Shown: positions 24,025-34,865 of the stretch, one piece after another
Position numbering within the stretch: the first letter of the stretch is position 1
How the letters are laid out: each line of letters begins with the position of its first letter
Source of the DNA: Marasmius tenuissimus
Taxonomy: Eukaryota > Basidiomycota > Agaricomycetes > Agaricales > Marasmiaceae
DNA length: 64,000 nt
NCBI GenBank assembly: GCA_029532415.1
Contig: JAQOTA010000053.1
Coordinates: 6,262,001-6,326,000, forward strand
Reading direction: 5' to 3'
Notes under the pieces: generated by a model
Told to the model about the DNA's origin: nothing
Seen by the model: only the letters and a program-made list of their open reading frames with translations
The model's database searches: none
Position numbers and translations under genes: made by a program

Positions 24025-26511
24025 ATGTCGCGTCCTCGCTCAACTGCGGGCGTCGAGAAGAGCGTTGAATTGGACGAGGATGGTTCAACTTCAGATGTGA
24101 GTGTACCTTCCAGCTTCTTTCAGAGCCCTGGCTTACTTTTTATATCACCAGAACGCATCAAACGCCTCTTCTGGTGGTGGAATTCAACAGAAGGACGATG
24201 TGAGTTGATGTCGATCCATCATTATGAACGGATAATTGATAGATCCCGCCAACTAGCCCTCTACTGATTTCAAAGTCGGGGACGCATGGGGAAGGCTGGC
24301 ATTTCAGGTCCTCAACTACGACGAGGGCATATTGCAGACGAGAACAGCAGATATGGACTCCTTGCTGGCGTTCGTGCGTGCATCCCATCACATATAAACC
24401 CCATTCTACCCGTCTAACTCGGAAATGTTCCCTCACAGTCCGGTCTATTCTCTATACTGGTCGGAGTGTTCGTCATCGATTCATTCAAACAGCTGTCAGA
24501 AAACCCTGCAGACGCCACAGTCGCTCTGCTCACTCAGATAACTCAACAACTCGCCAACCCAAATTCAAACAACCCTATTTCCCCTCCTTCTCGAACATCC
24601 GTGCCACCCTCCTCCGTCGTACTCAACTGCTTTTGGTTTCTCAGCCTCATCTTGAGCCTCACCTCGTCTCTCCTTGCGCTTCTCTGCAAACAATGGCTCC
24701 AAGTTCACAGGCAGGAAGCGCCTACTTCCACACCCAGTGATACACTTGCCCTCCGTCAGCTCCGCCACGATAGTTTCGATAAATGGGGCATTCCGAATTT
24801 TTTAGCAACCCCATGTGTCCTTCTACAACTCGCCATCTTATTCTTTTTCGCTGGTCTCATCGATCTCCTTTGGAACCTTCAGTCTATTCCCGTATTCGCT
24901 ATCGGAGTCATTAGTATCGGAATTGGTGCAACGGTATACATCGTAACGACTTTCTTACCCGGGATCACGGTCTTGTTCGCTAGGGTTCGAGAGGCCGAAC
25001 ATGATTTTACGCCTATCCGCATCCCAGTGTCATACGAATCGACATGTCCGTACAAATCTCCACAGGCTTGGGGGGTTCTGAGGCTTCTTACTTTTATCGT
25101 CGGGATGCCTCCCTTCCTTCGGTTGGGATACCTTCTCACTCACCCTCGTCGTAGTGCATGGAAACATAGCGGGATTTTCTCATTGAGGATACGTCTTCCC
25201 CACTATACGGATGCGACGTGGTCGAGTCTGGACTACACCCTCGTTCGGAAATGGGAAAACATGACAGGTGCTTGTCGGATGTACCAGCTATCCGCTCTCA
25301 GGTGGATTGTTGGGACGTGTACGTTCAGGGATACGCCGCCGATACGGGAGTGGGTCAAAACTGTCCTACTGGGCGGAAGTTCGGGGGAGTTGGCGACCGT
25401 ACTACCTGCTGTATTCCCGGAATGGCTCAACGTATGGATGTGGGTTGAGCCCAGGGTGGAGGACCTTGAGTGGCTTCTTCATCCCGGCACAAAGGACGAA
25501 GAGGTGGGGTTCGGGAGGTACGATTGGGTTGGCACAGATTGTCATCGGTCTCCCGTACAGCTTTCAGATAATGACCATCTGATCCTATTCAACGCTTCGA
25601 CGCTCTACGACTCGTACATCCGATTCGAGCGGTCACCTACCTCACTTGCTTTCGCTGTCAAGCTCGGGTTGAAACGCGCGAGGGAGCTCTCTACGGGCAA
25701 GTCAGGTGTGGGTTTGGGTTTTACGCTGCCGTTTTGGTTGTTGGAAAAGGTATGGACCCATCCTGATCCCGAAGTTCGGGAAGCAGGCGTAACGTGCTTA
25801 GCGCTGTATAGAGAGGAATGGGAGAGGAGCTTCAAGTTGGAGTGGGGAATGGAGGGGAGATACGCTCTCGTTGCGTGTTTGGCTGAGCATCTGTCGTCGT
25901 TCGTTCCCGTTTCAGGGTCGGCGTTAGTGGAATACGAGGAAGGAATTGATTTCGTCCACTTCGTCCACCAGACTATCGTCGAAGACAAGGTCGGACAAGA
26001 TCGGTCTATGGGAATTGGGAATATCGTGGACAAATGGAGGCGAGCGATCGAAAGGGTGCAAGAACATCTTGTTGATCCAGAAGGGGCTTTTGAACCTATC
26101 GCGTCTATTGTTCCGAATGTCAGGCTGAGCTGGAACTTTGGGGCCGGTTCGTTTTTTCAACTTGCTCAATTTGGGTTCCCCCCAAGTTTTACTCCTCCGG
26201 CAATTCCGACACCGGGTCGGTCGATTGTTGTCTCGTTCGATGAGTTGGAGGGGATGGGGTATATTTTTCGCAATAGGGCATCTTATTTGTCTGCTTCTGG
26301 ATCACGGTTGGGGTGGAACGAGGGGACCGGGAATGGGGTTGGGGGGACAGAGACGATCAGAGATGGACCCACACAACGAGTCGCCGTTACTTCAATGCCG
26401 GCCGGTCCTTACCCTTACCCCCATCAAGCCCCGTCGTACGCTACTACTACAAACAGCCAGGATACTGAAACAGACAGACGTTCGCGGTCTTTACAGGCTA
26501 ATACTATTTGA
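24025..26511 (+). CDS. DUF6535 family membrane protein, intact
   Basis: Exons 24025-24096, 24152-24199, 24257-24373 and 24439-26511 join in phase to about 769 residues. The third exon carries WGRLAFQVLNYDEG and ends MDSLLAF before GTGCGT, the family's conserved intron. The fourth opens SGLFSILVGVFVIDSFKQL (helix 1). Helices 2-4 are VVLNCFWFLSLILSLTSSLLALL, LLQLAILFFFAGLIDLLW and FAIGVISIGIGATVYIVTTF. Then follow CPYKSPQAW and a long soluble C-terminal part (about 500 residues) with a Ser/Thr-rich end. No break. The N-terminal leader is unlike that of the copy at 38059, so the paralogues are old or have exchanged ends. Function is unknown; the topology suggests a membrane-anchored protein with a large soluble domain. 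The start could lie slightly upstream if a further exon exists. Confidence 0.85.
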
Positions 26512-26655
26512 GACACTTAATGTAATATAATCTGATTCGCTGGTTTCGATTCATTCATGTAGTACCTATGTACGATGGAGTAGTCGTACCGATATAAATC
26601 TATTGACGAATATTCGCTGTTGAGGTCAGGATGACGGGCACAACGTCCCATTCTG

Positions 26656-27604
26656 CTATGAAACCCAGAGTTCGACTTGTAAGTATTTGTACCAGCATTT
26701 TCCGAATAGAAAAAAGGACAATTGGGAGAAGTATTCGGCGACAGCCGCCGAGATTGGTGTCGCGCTGGCCCCGGCGACAAACGCAATCCAAAGCGGTACC
26801 GTATCGTTGATAAACTCAAAAGTGTCGCAACGAATTGAGCCTGAGCGGAACTCGATGAGGAATATCCACGATGCAACCAGCAAATAAATACCAATACAAG
26901 TCCTATGGAAGACTATCTAATAAATAAACCTCCAGACCTTCTTCAAATTCGACTTGACACATCGGCAGCGTTTCGCAGCGTCTTTCTCCTCGCGTTCGGT
27001 AGTCAACTGTCTGCGTAGGGCGATGTGAACAGGTTCATCTAAGACTGAAATCTCCTTCTCCTGGACAACATCTGCAAATCGGAGAGATTTGGTGGAAACA
27101 ACAGGCGTGCACCTCTTTGATCGTCTACATGGAGTGCTCGCAAGAGTCGATTTTTGAGGGGAAGAACATTCGGAATCTGTGATATCGAGAGTGACAACTG
27201 GAACAAACGAAGAAGTAGAAGGCTCTTTGTTTATGCCGGGTCTAGAATTCTGGTCCGGATAGTCCTCATCGTGACTGCCCGTGAGCTGGTATAATTTACT
27301 TGTACGGTGGCTGCGAGAGAGAGGTTTTACGTGGACTTCCTCGGAGTAAGGTCTAGGAGGGACGTAGGGGCCTATGTAGTGCTATACACGCGACTGCAGG
27401 TCAGTAATGAGTCACTTCAATCATTGAGAGGATAAAAGCGTACTGGATTGGGCACCATTCTTCCGCTCAACCCCGGGAGTGAAGGTGAATGACAAAGGCG
27501 AAAAGTTTCGTCCTATTGGGCTCAAGGGTAAGCCTGAGCTTCTCTATCAGTGAGGATAGTCCTACCTCCGTAATTTCTCTCTTCATCGCAGATTGAAAGA
27601 ACAT
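26656..27604 (-). pseudogene. Membrane-anchored protein of unknown function, one in-frame TAG
   Basis: The main exon 27371-26917 has no start of its own. It is entered through the acceptor ACATAG and reads PYVPPRPYSEEVHVKPLS, then a Ser/Thr-rich region, RFADVVQEKEISVLDEP, a charged LTTEREEKDAAKRC, and LKKVWRFIY before TAG at 26917-26919. The same frame continues IVFHRTCIGIYLLVASWIF (helix), IEFRSGSIRCDTFEFIND and VPLWIAFVAGASATPISAAV, ending WVS before TAG at 26656. GTTTATTTATTAGATAG...CATAG (27 nt, phase 2) would excise the internal stop and keep frame, but is very short for an intron. An upstream exon GRNFSPLSFTFTPGVERK (about 27455-27530) splices in at phase 1. The start is uncertain (ATG candidate at 27604). 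Family not recognised. Confidence 0.5.
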
Positions 27605-28655
27605 TTGAGAATTGAATATGAAGGTTTGAGTTCGATCGCAGTTGAGGGGCGTTGAGGATCAAGAACCGAGAACTGAAGAATATGTGTCTTCAAGTTCGAG
27701 TTTGGGTTGAAGTTGGTTGTTTTCAATTTTTTTTTGAGTATTTATACACGAAGAACGTCGATCTCAAGCCATGAAAAAAGGGGCTGAAGCAGGAGGCGAA
27801 TCAGGGCTGCCAAACATGGGAATAAACAACGCGTCACCTCACGTGTGTATTTTGCATGACATGACGTATTACGTCTCAGTGCTGGCTTCTCACGCCGCAA
27901 CGTTCGAGAAGCCTTGCTCTATGTTCCAGTCAACGAATTCGGGTACTATTCAGTAAGCTAACAGTACCTTGATTTAAGAAGTATAAGGAAGAGCCAAGAA
28001 ACTACATTCCTCGATAGAGGTCGCTTTAAGGCATCACTCGACGTCAAACACCGTTATGTGCAGACTGCGAGTGATCTGAATCAGGGTTATAAGCTCACGC
28101 TGCACTTCAAGGATGGCATTCCCCCTCTTTCCTTGCATCGTTTTCGGGCACCGCTAAGTAGCGCCAATAAGACTCGCCTGGGACCTGGAACGCCTTTATT
28201 CTTGAACACATAATGATAATACTTCGAGAGCGAAATGTGGCTGGAATCTGTGTCGCGTCATTCGCCGGTAACTTGAGGCAACTTCGGTAGACGCACCGAA
28301 ACTGAAAGACTTGGAAGACAGGCCCTTCATGAGGCTATTCTCCAACTCAAGTTCGAGAAGTCCTTTTCGGGAACGTGACGACTCAGTTATACCACATGTT
28401 GCCAATCAAGTGTATCGACTTGTGCTTTCGAATTCCGAGACCATTCTCCCGGTTGGAGAAGAGACAAAAAATGAATTCAAGTCTCGCTGACGAGAGTTAA
28501 GCAAGCATCACAGTCCAGGGCTCTTCAGCCAGACTCGTCGAAAGAGAAGTACGCTTTCACGATTGCAGTCCAGATTCGTTGAAGCTCTTTTGTTAAAACA
28601 TGTCCATTCTCGGGCGATTCATTACCTAGCTAGCTGTATCACGAACCGGATGAAC
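27605..28655. other. Intergenic, nothing recognised
   Basis: A T-run near 27725 and short frames only. The left part is upstream sequence of the membrane gene ending at 26656, the right part the 3' side of the seven-helix gene. Confidence 0.45.
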
Positions 28656-30151
28656 TTACTTCTCAATACGAGAGTGATCAAAAGAAGGTACTCGTGAGTC
28701 GTCAGAGTGTCTAGCAATGTTCAGCTCAGTATCTTCAAATGACCGAACTTCTAGTTGCGATCGAGCCATAGAGACCGGCCTGGCACAGAACGTCGTTATT
28801 GTGTCCTTGATTTCCGTTTCCTCCCTCTGAATGTTTGTCCTCACGATCAAGAGTGTCGGAGCAATTCCCTGTGACCGTTTGTCAGTTTCAGCTTCATAAT
28901 TGTGAATAACCCCCAAGGCTTACCGCAACTTGTACGACAACAGAATTCAGATCCGTCGAGTTGGGAAAGTCAGCGAGGATACAAGTAATCAGTGCGAGCC
29001 ACCCGATTAGGTAGAATAGACATGACTGTAGCCTAACCCACACATAGGATCAGGGAGGAGCGAACATTCAGGCTTGTGGAATACTCACAGAATCACGGCA
29101 ATCGTTCGGAATCGTTTCGGTGTACTCAATGCTAACGTTTGACGGTAGCCAGGCCACAAGATCTTACGAGCTATCAAGGAAGCCTAAGATTCAACTCTGT
29201 ATCGGGCGACATTGGAAGCGCACTTACCAATCACGACCGTTAAAAATGCATTTATGAGTACATGGAGGAGAAGACATCCTACAGCCAAAGCTTTCAAGAC
29301 TCTCACTCGCAAGGTGTGTGAGAGTAAGTTGCTGATGGTTGAGTCCGTGGGTGAATGGATGTTGAATGACGACCACATCTCCCCTAGAACCCAGATTGCG
29401 GATACCGCTGCTGTGGCTTTCATCCAGAATCATGACAATAAGATATTGGTATATCGTCCGATAGATGGAAACGCTCACTGTCAGATATGTAGCAAGCAAT
29501 AGCCAACGCTATTGCGTAGCTTCTCTTCTGCCACGCACAAATAACGTAGCACCGAAACACCTGCGCATCTAAGGATCAGTGCATTAAGGGGAGCTGGGAT
29601 ATGATTCACCAGAATACTATCCACAATCAAGCTTTCGAACCGACGGTAAGCCAACAGATTCAATGTACGTCAAGCAAACTCACCCCATCGCCAGAACAAT
29701 CACAAATCGACATATCCTGTCCGATGTGTGCATCAGTATAACGAATCAGGTGAGATCTAGCAGTCAGATTGTAGGTCTTACTGCAAAACGTTGCCCGTTA
29801 TGTACACTTCGAGTGTATATTCCAACCCCGTAACAGCACAAAACGCCCGCCTCACGTCCAGCATATCTTCGGTGAGGCTTATCGGCACGCTGACTGTGGA
29901 TAGAACAAAGAGAGAGACCAGTAAGAGTCGGCATAACCTATTCCCCTCATCTTCCTGTCTCTCGCGTCTTTTCAAGACCTGAAGACCGATACGAAATAGG
30001 AGGATGTTGAAGCCGTATAGAAATAGGTGGACCTAGAAAGAGTCATGAATCATTGCAAACCTCGAAATACACATCTCATACTCACGACAGAGACGGTGAT
30101 AGGGAACATGATGCCGAACTTGTATTGTTGTTCGACCGCATCTGTATTCAT
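28656..30151 (-). CDS. Orphan seven-helix membrane protein (agaricomycete type)
   Basis: ATG at 30151 starts MNTDAVEQQYKFG. Exons join in phase through helices IMFPITVSVVHLFLYGFNIL, LLLVSLFVLSTVSVPI, FVIVLAMGLIVDSILV with the family hallmark FRCYVIC, IALAIACYIS, TAAVSAIWVLGEMW, ALAVGCLLLHVLINAFL and SCLFYLIGWLALITCILADF. A basic ARKILWPGYRQ loop and a Ser/Thr-rich tail ending DHSRIEK precede the stop at 28656. Around nine short introns; no break. The [RF]CYVI(W/C) motif after the third helix is typical of large orphan families in mushrooms that look like G-protein-coupled receptors, but I know of no established ligand or role. Same strand and style as the next gene at 30993, though a different family by sequence. 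Confidence 0.75.
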
Positions 30152-30992
30152 CGGAGCAGCGAAGGCGGCTATCGAGACCGTTTTGGAGAGGACGACTGAC
30201 GGGAGCTTCAGGAGATGGTGTAGGTATCTTACTCGTCGAACATATATAAGTGAATTGTCGAAATCCGACTTTGGGATAACACGAGTGAACTGACAGCTTT
30301 CTTGATGCTTCGCCGACTGATTGTTGTCGGGAATTGGGATGAGCGACTTGAAAATCTTAAGTTTGACCGAAAGCGGTGAGTTTTTGTGCCAGCAGTGTCC
30401 AAGGTGTAGTTGCACCGCATGGCCGTATCACAGCGCTCCGCCTCTCTCGGGGCTCACGTCAACTATCCAGAGCTTGTGAACGCAGATGTGCGGTTATAGG
30501 TTACCAAAATATAGGGAGAGGGCATGATAAGATGAGCTGAAAGTGTGAATGAGAAGTGTGAGACTACAGACGAACAGCTCACTACCACATGGCCATCGAA
30601 GCCGACAGTGGGATGAAATTTGCATGCTCGGGGGTCGGGCATGGTCGCTGTCACCGTCATATTCGAGTTTCGGCGTTAAGTGCCGTCATCGTCAAAATTA
30701 GACCGGCCTATAATTGAACACCAGAATATTCGAGGGTGCCGACTCTCATGCCCGACGTGAGTGATATATGATCCCTGACGCTCTAAAGGAAGAAAAATTT
30801 CCGTGCAGGACAGGTAATAGTCTCAATAGCCCGTGAGTCTTATACGGTGTTCGAAGGAAAGAATAGAAAAAACGCGAACCATGGTGGGGGCGATTACGAA
30901 TCTGATTCGGATCCTACGTCATTTTTGACGGCCAACGGTCCGACTGACCCATGGTAACCTGCAACTTTTGAATTTTCGTGTGTAGTGCAGAT
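30152..30992. other. Intergenic between two seven-helix genes
   Basis: Holds the upstream region of the gene at 30151 and the 3' side of the gene ending at 30993. A minus-strand frame at 30463-30660 starting MTVTATMPDPRACKFHP is open but unrecognised. Confidence 0.4.
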
Positions 30993-32473
30993 TTATTCCG
31001 TGCTAGTTGAATCTTTATGTACTAGTCGTGACATTGATGATGGCTTGTGGGCGACAGAATGACCTCGAGGCGAAACGGGAATCGAGACGTCTGCCAGATT
31101 TGTCTGGGTCTCCCACGCTGAGTCGTAGGTAGAGAATATGAACCCGCCAGACTCTGAACGCGGATTGTCCTCTTGTTCTGTCAGCTTTAGAAGGTGAATT
31201 ATGGCACGACACGTCTGAAGAAACGTATCAGATCCAATACATCCTTCCACACACTCAAACACAAGGTTGAACCAAACTCAAATACATACCGCGATTGAAG
31301 CCACTGATATTACCGCGCTGCGATGTCAAATCAAAAAATGGCAAAGCTCTCGACAAATAACGAGAAGGAACGTACGGAAACAAGAATACCTTCGCCGAGG
31401 CCCGGTTCGTATAAGCAACAACCACGACAGAAGTAAGAGCCCCTGTATTTGTAGTGTCCATGAGGTTCACGTTAACCAGCCTCGGCATACAACTGTAGTT
31501 TGAACCTACCCGTGATAGCCATGAAGACCATGTATGCATCTCGTTTGAGTACCCACCCTAGCGTCGGAGCGGAGATCCATGCGTCTTCCAGTCGCCATGC
31601 CCTCATGATTGTTAGTCCAAATGTGAGAGTCTGGAGGGTAAGCTCTGATGATCTTCCGGTCATAGTATTGAGTAAAAGGAGATACGGTGATACGAGTTGT
31701 TGACTCACAGGAAAACAACCATTGCTGTATGCTGATGAAGCGCTTGACTAAGTATACATATATCGTCAAAGTTCCACTGCTCTCGCACACCCGCGGATCT
31801 TGTCTGGAAGGAGGCCCAAGCTGTGGTCGCAACTCTTGTAAGGAAAAACACACCGAGTGTCCATCGTATCATATGGCTTTTATTGTGCAAGGCATATACT
31901 GAGGGTTGTATGAGCACACGATATACCTTATCCCTCTTTTCAATGTTATTAGGTATGAAGAACACGTACCTCGCAGCATAAATACGACGTTGAGGAGGTT
32001 GAAAACCACGAAGGCAACCGCTGCTTCGAACAGCCAGCGATAATAGCAGATGTTAACGGGGATTGTGTGATGTCTGTACTTGTATTTCCACGAGATGGAA
32101 ATCGCCACATCTAGACTAGAATCACATGGTGTTACTGACGTTTCATATGCCTCCACAAAACTAGGACTTACATTTGCGAAGCGGCTGTGAAGGACCTGGA
32201 TGAGACGTGGAGGATGCGGGTCAATCGTGTCCCAGATGAGCTACGTTAAGAGGTGAGGGTCAGCTATTCCAAAACCTTCTGAACTCGGAAACGAATTCCC
32301 GTGAAAATGAACATACTTCCAGAGTAACCTTCTCTCATCTTGCCAGCAGAGGGCAACATCGAGAGCGGTCAATCCAAGCCCGAAAGCTAAGACACAACGT
32401 GAGCAGGGTGTCAAACGGAATCAAATGCTTCCAAACACGAACAGGAGGCAACGACTCGAGCGTTCATTGTCAT
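30993..32473 (-). CDS. Second orphan seven-helix membrane protein
   Basis: ATG at 32473 opens MTMNARVVAS, spliced to SFGLGLTALDVALCWQDERR and ILDVAISISWKYKYRHHTIP. Helices follow: WLFEAAVAFVVFNLLNVVF, WTLGVFFLTRVATTAW, AMVVFL joined to TLQTLTFGLTIMRAW, and YMVFMAITGALTSVVVVAY. The tail is LADVSIPVSPRGHSVAHKPS..., ending at the stop 30993-30995. About eight introns. Two 3' splice sites (near 31640 and 31280) could be placed in more than one way, so the exact protein is uncertain, but no forced stop was found. It belongs to a different orphan family from its neighbour. Function unknown; a sensory or transport role is only inference from topology. Confidence 0.65.
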
Positions 32474-34471
32474 CGCGGCGGGAGGGGGGAAGAGAAGGCG
32501 TTTTAAATTCTAAACCCGATTCGTTTATATGTCGTTTCACAACGGAATAAACCAATCAAGCACTAGTTCATCCGGGGAGTCCATTGACCCTGAGCAAGTC
32601 TCCTTCACTTCGCCGGAGTCCTGATTGGATTTCCTCCCGCTGGACTGGCACGCCAGTCTCGAGTAAGACAGATCCCAAATGTCATCAAAGACGTACTGGG
32701 TGTTTCTCTATAAATGTTGACAATAGATGTAATGATCAGTATGCGAGCATCGACAATTTGGTGGTAATCGTCTTTGAACTGCATCGGTGGAATTTGATGA
32801 GGCGCGTTACTTTGACGAAAACATCTCCATTTGGAGGGGCTTATATATACCCTTCGGCGAATTTCCCACCGCTGGGAATCCACAGGGATGATTGCCGGAA
32901 TTGGTGTCTATTCGTCCCCATTAGAAAAGCATAGGAAGATTCCTCTTGATCTTCGAATTACCTACTGAGCAAACACCGAGTCGTGTCATGCTTTGATTCT
33001 GGTGCCGCTGCTACTGCCATATAAATCTAACAAGATGAACAGCAACGAAGTTGGAATAGTTCCAAGGCGAAAAAAAAATGACAACCAACTCGTTACTCGC
33101 CTTGTACTTGCAATTTTACATAACACCGAATGAATAACGGGACTAGCGACCCCTTCGTATTGAGTTGAATATGATTAGGAGCGGAGGTGTTGTGCTGAGA
33201 CTGATAAGTATGTAAGATACCTCGTCGTGGTCAAAGCGAGAATTTGGGCGCACAGCCTTCGGGAGTCGGAGCCGTAGCCGATTCGACCTCCATTTGCTCT
33301 TCGTCCGCGACAACCATGATCTATTGCTAGTCGTAACCAACCTCTCACTCCCACCATTTCTGACAGTCGAGATATTAGAGTTCAGACTCCGTGTAGTGTA
33401 GTCACGCAACTTCTGACTGCAGATTCGGGTGACATGACAGCAACCAAAAGCGATCGAGAAATCACCCCCAAGGCTACTCCCACTGGAAAGAGTGGTCGAA
33501 CCATATGTCTTTTCATTTTCTCAGAGACCGCTCGAAACGGACAAGTCGCCTTACAAGTAGATATTGTCCAGGATTTTGATTTCTGAAGCCTGACAGGGGC
33601 TCATAAGCGTCATTGAGGGCTCATCGGTATACTAAGCGTGGCTTATTGAAGAACGGGGGAGGTGGAGAATAGAGGCCTTAAGAAGGGAGAAATGTAGGTG
33701 AGCTACCCACAAACATTTCATAGTCATTGACTTTTGACCGTTTATCGTCAGTGTCGCCAGGAAAAATAATGACCCACCCTTTTTTGTAGGGGTATTCGGG
33801 GGTATAAAGAATACCCTCAGAAAGCACGTCAATCACGCTCTGACAGAAGTGAACGCCGCGGTGCATTCGTCGACCCAAGTTGAATGTTCTATTGCTCTGA
33901 CTCGTTCGGCACAGGCAAAAGAGGTACTATGCCAGACGACAGTCTTATTTTTGTGGCTAGACCTACCAAACGGGACTGTATCCTTGTTGTTGTGGCGACC
34001 AGAGCCAACTCAGAGCAGAGAACGTTCCGGAGTGACAGTTTTCCACCATCAAAGCCCCCGTCATGTTTTACTCCTGTACAATCGCCCGGGCCCCGGAAAG
34101 CCCAAATGCTGGTCCCCTTCGTTCTCGTTGGTAACCAGATTCCTGATCGCACTGCACTTCCTTGATGCTACGTTTGCCTCTCATCCCTCGCCACCTCTTG
34201 GGTTTCATTCTTGCTTTGTCGCTCATCGTCTCTTCGATCATAATCACATTCATAGTTGTGTCCCAGCCCGTCATCAGGCTCACCCACTGAACCAACTTGA
34301 GAACAGGATTTAGTTCGCGTTAAAACTCTCCAAGCGAGAGGGTAGTGCAGTCCCTGGATAGGCGTGCAATCTAATGGTGGACATGTGGCATGATAAATTA
34401 CTGTCCGAATCTTTTATTCGGTGTTCAATCTGTTCTCTGAATTGTCCCAGCGCTTTCACCTCCGTCTATAT
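32474..34471. other. No recognised gene
   Basis: Two kilobases with only short or unrecognised frames on both strands (the longest is 154 codons at 33849-34313, without family resemblance). Confidence 0.4.
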
Positions 34472-34611
34472 CACTGGGTGCAAAAAAGCATAATTCATGC
34501 AGTATTATTCAATTTTTATGCTGAATTTATTTCAAAAAATGCCAAATTTGGAATAAATTCAGCATAAAAATCGAATAATACCGTGTACATTATGTTATTT
34601 TGCACCCAGTG
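34472..34611. mobile_element. MITE, 140 bp, nearly full-length hairpin
   Basis: The element starts CACTGGGTGCAAAA and ends with its complement TTTTGCACCCAGTG. The two halves remain complementary almost to the centre (TTTTTATGCTGAATTTATT on one arm, its complement on the other). TAT flanks both ends (34469-34471 and 34612-34614), consistent with a TA or 3-bp target duplication. No coding capacity. Such foldback elements are usually moved by a Tc1/mariner or Harbinger transposase encoded elsewhere; which one is inference. Confidence 0.8.
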
Positions 34612-34865
34612 TATGTCAGTCTCTCCATTTCAATTGCCGCCGGCAGACATCACGCTCTCCCTCCACCACTGTCTCTATATGAAGCCTCAGCCACTAACTT
34701 CCGTATCCGAATCAACAGCATCCCACTATGCTAGGTAAGCCCCTGCAAACAATTTCGTCCCGCCAAGTCACACGTGAACAGATAAAATAGTACGCCGGTA
34801 TAGAATTGAAGCCGAATCCGTGTAGAAAGGAGGGGAATATAAATACCAAAAATATAACTAACGCT

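Noticed and set aside
1..27000. Genetic-code change or programmed read-through to explain the in-frame TGA, TAA and TAG codons
   Set aside because: All three stop codons are involved, and other genes here end normally with TGA, TAA and TAG, so ordinary pseudogenisation is simpler.
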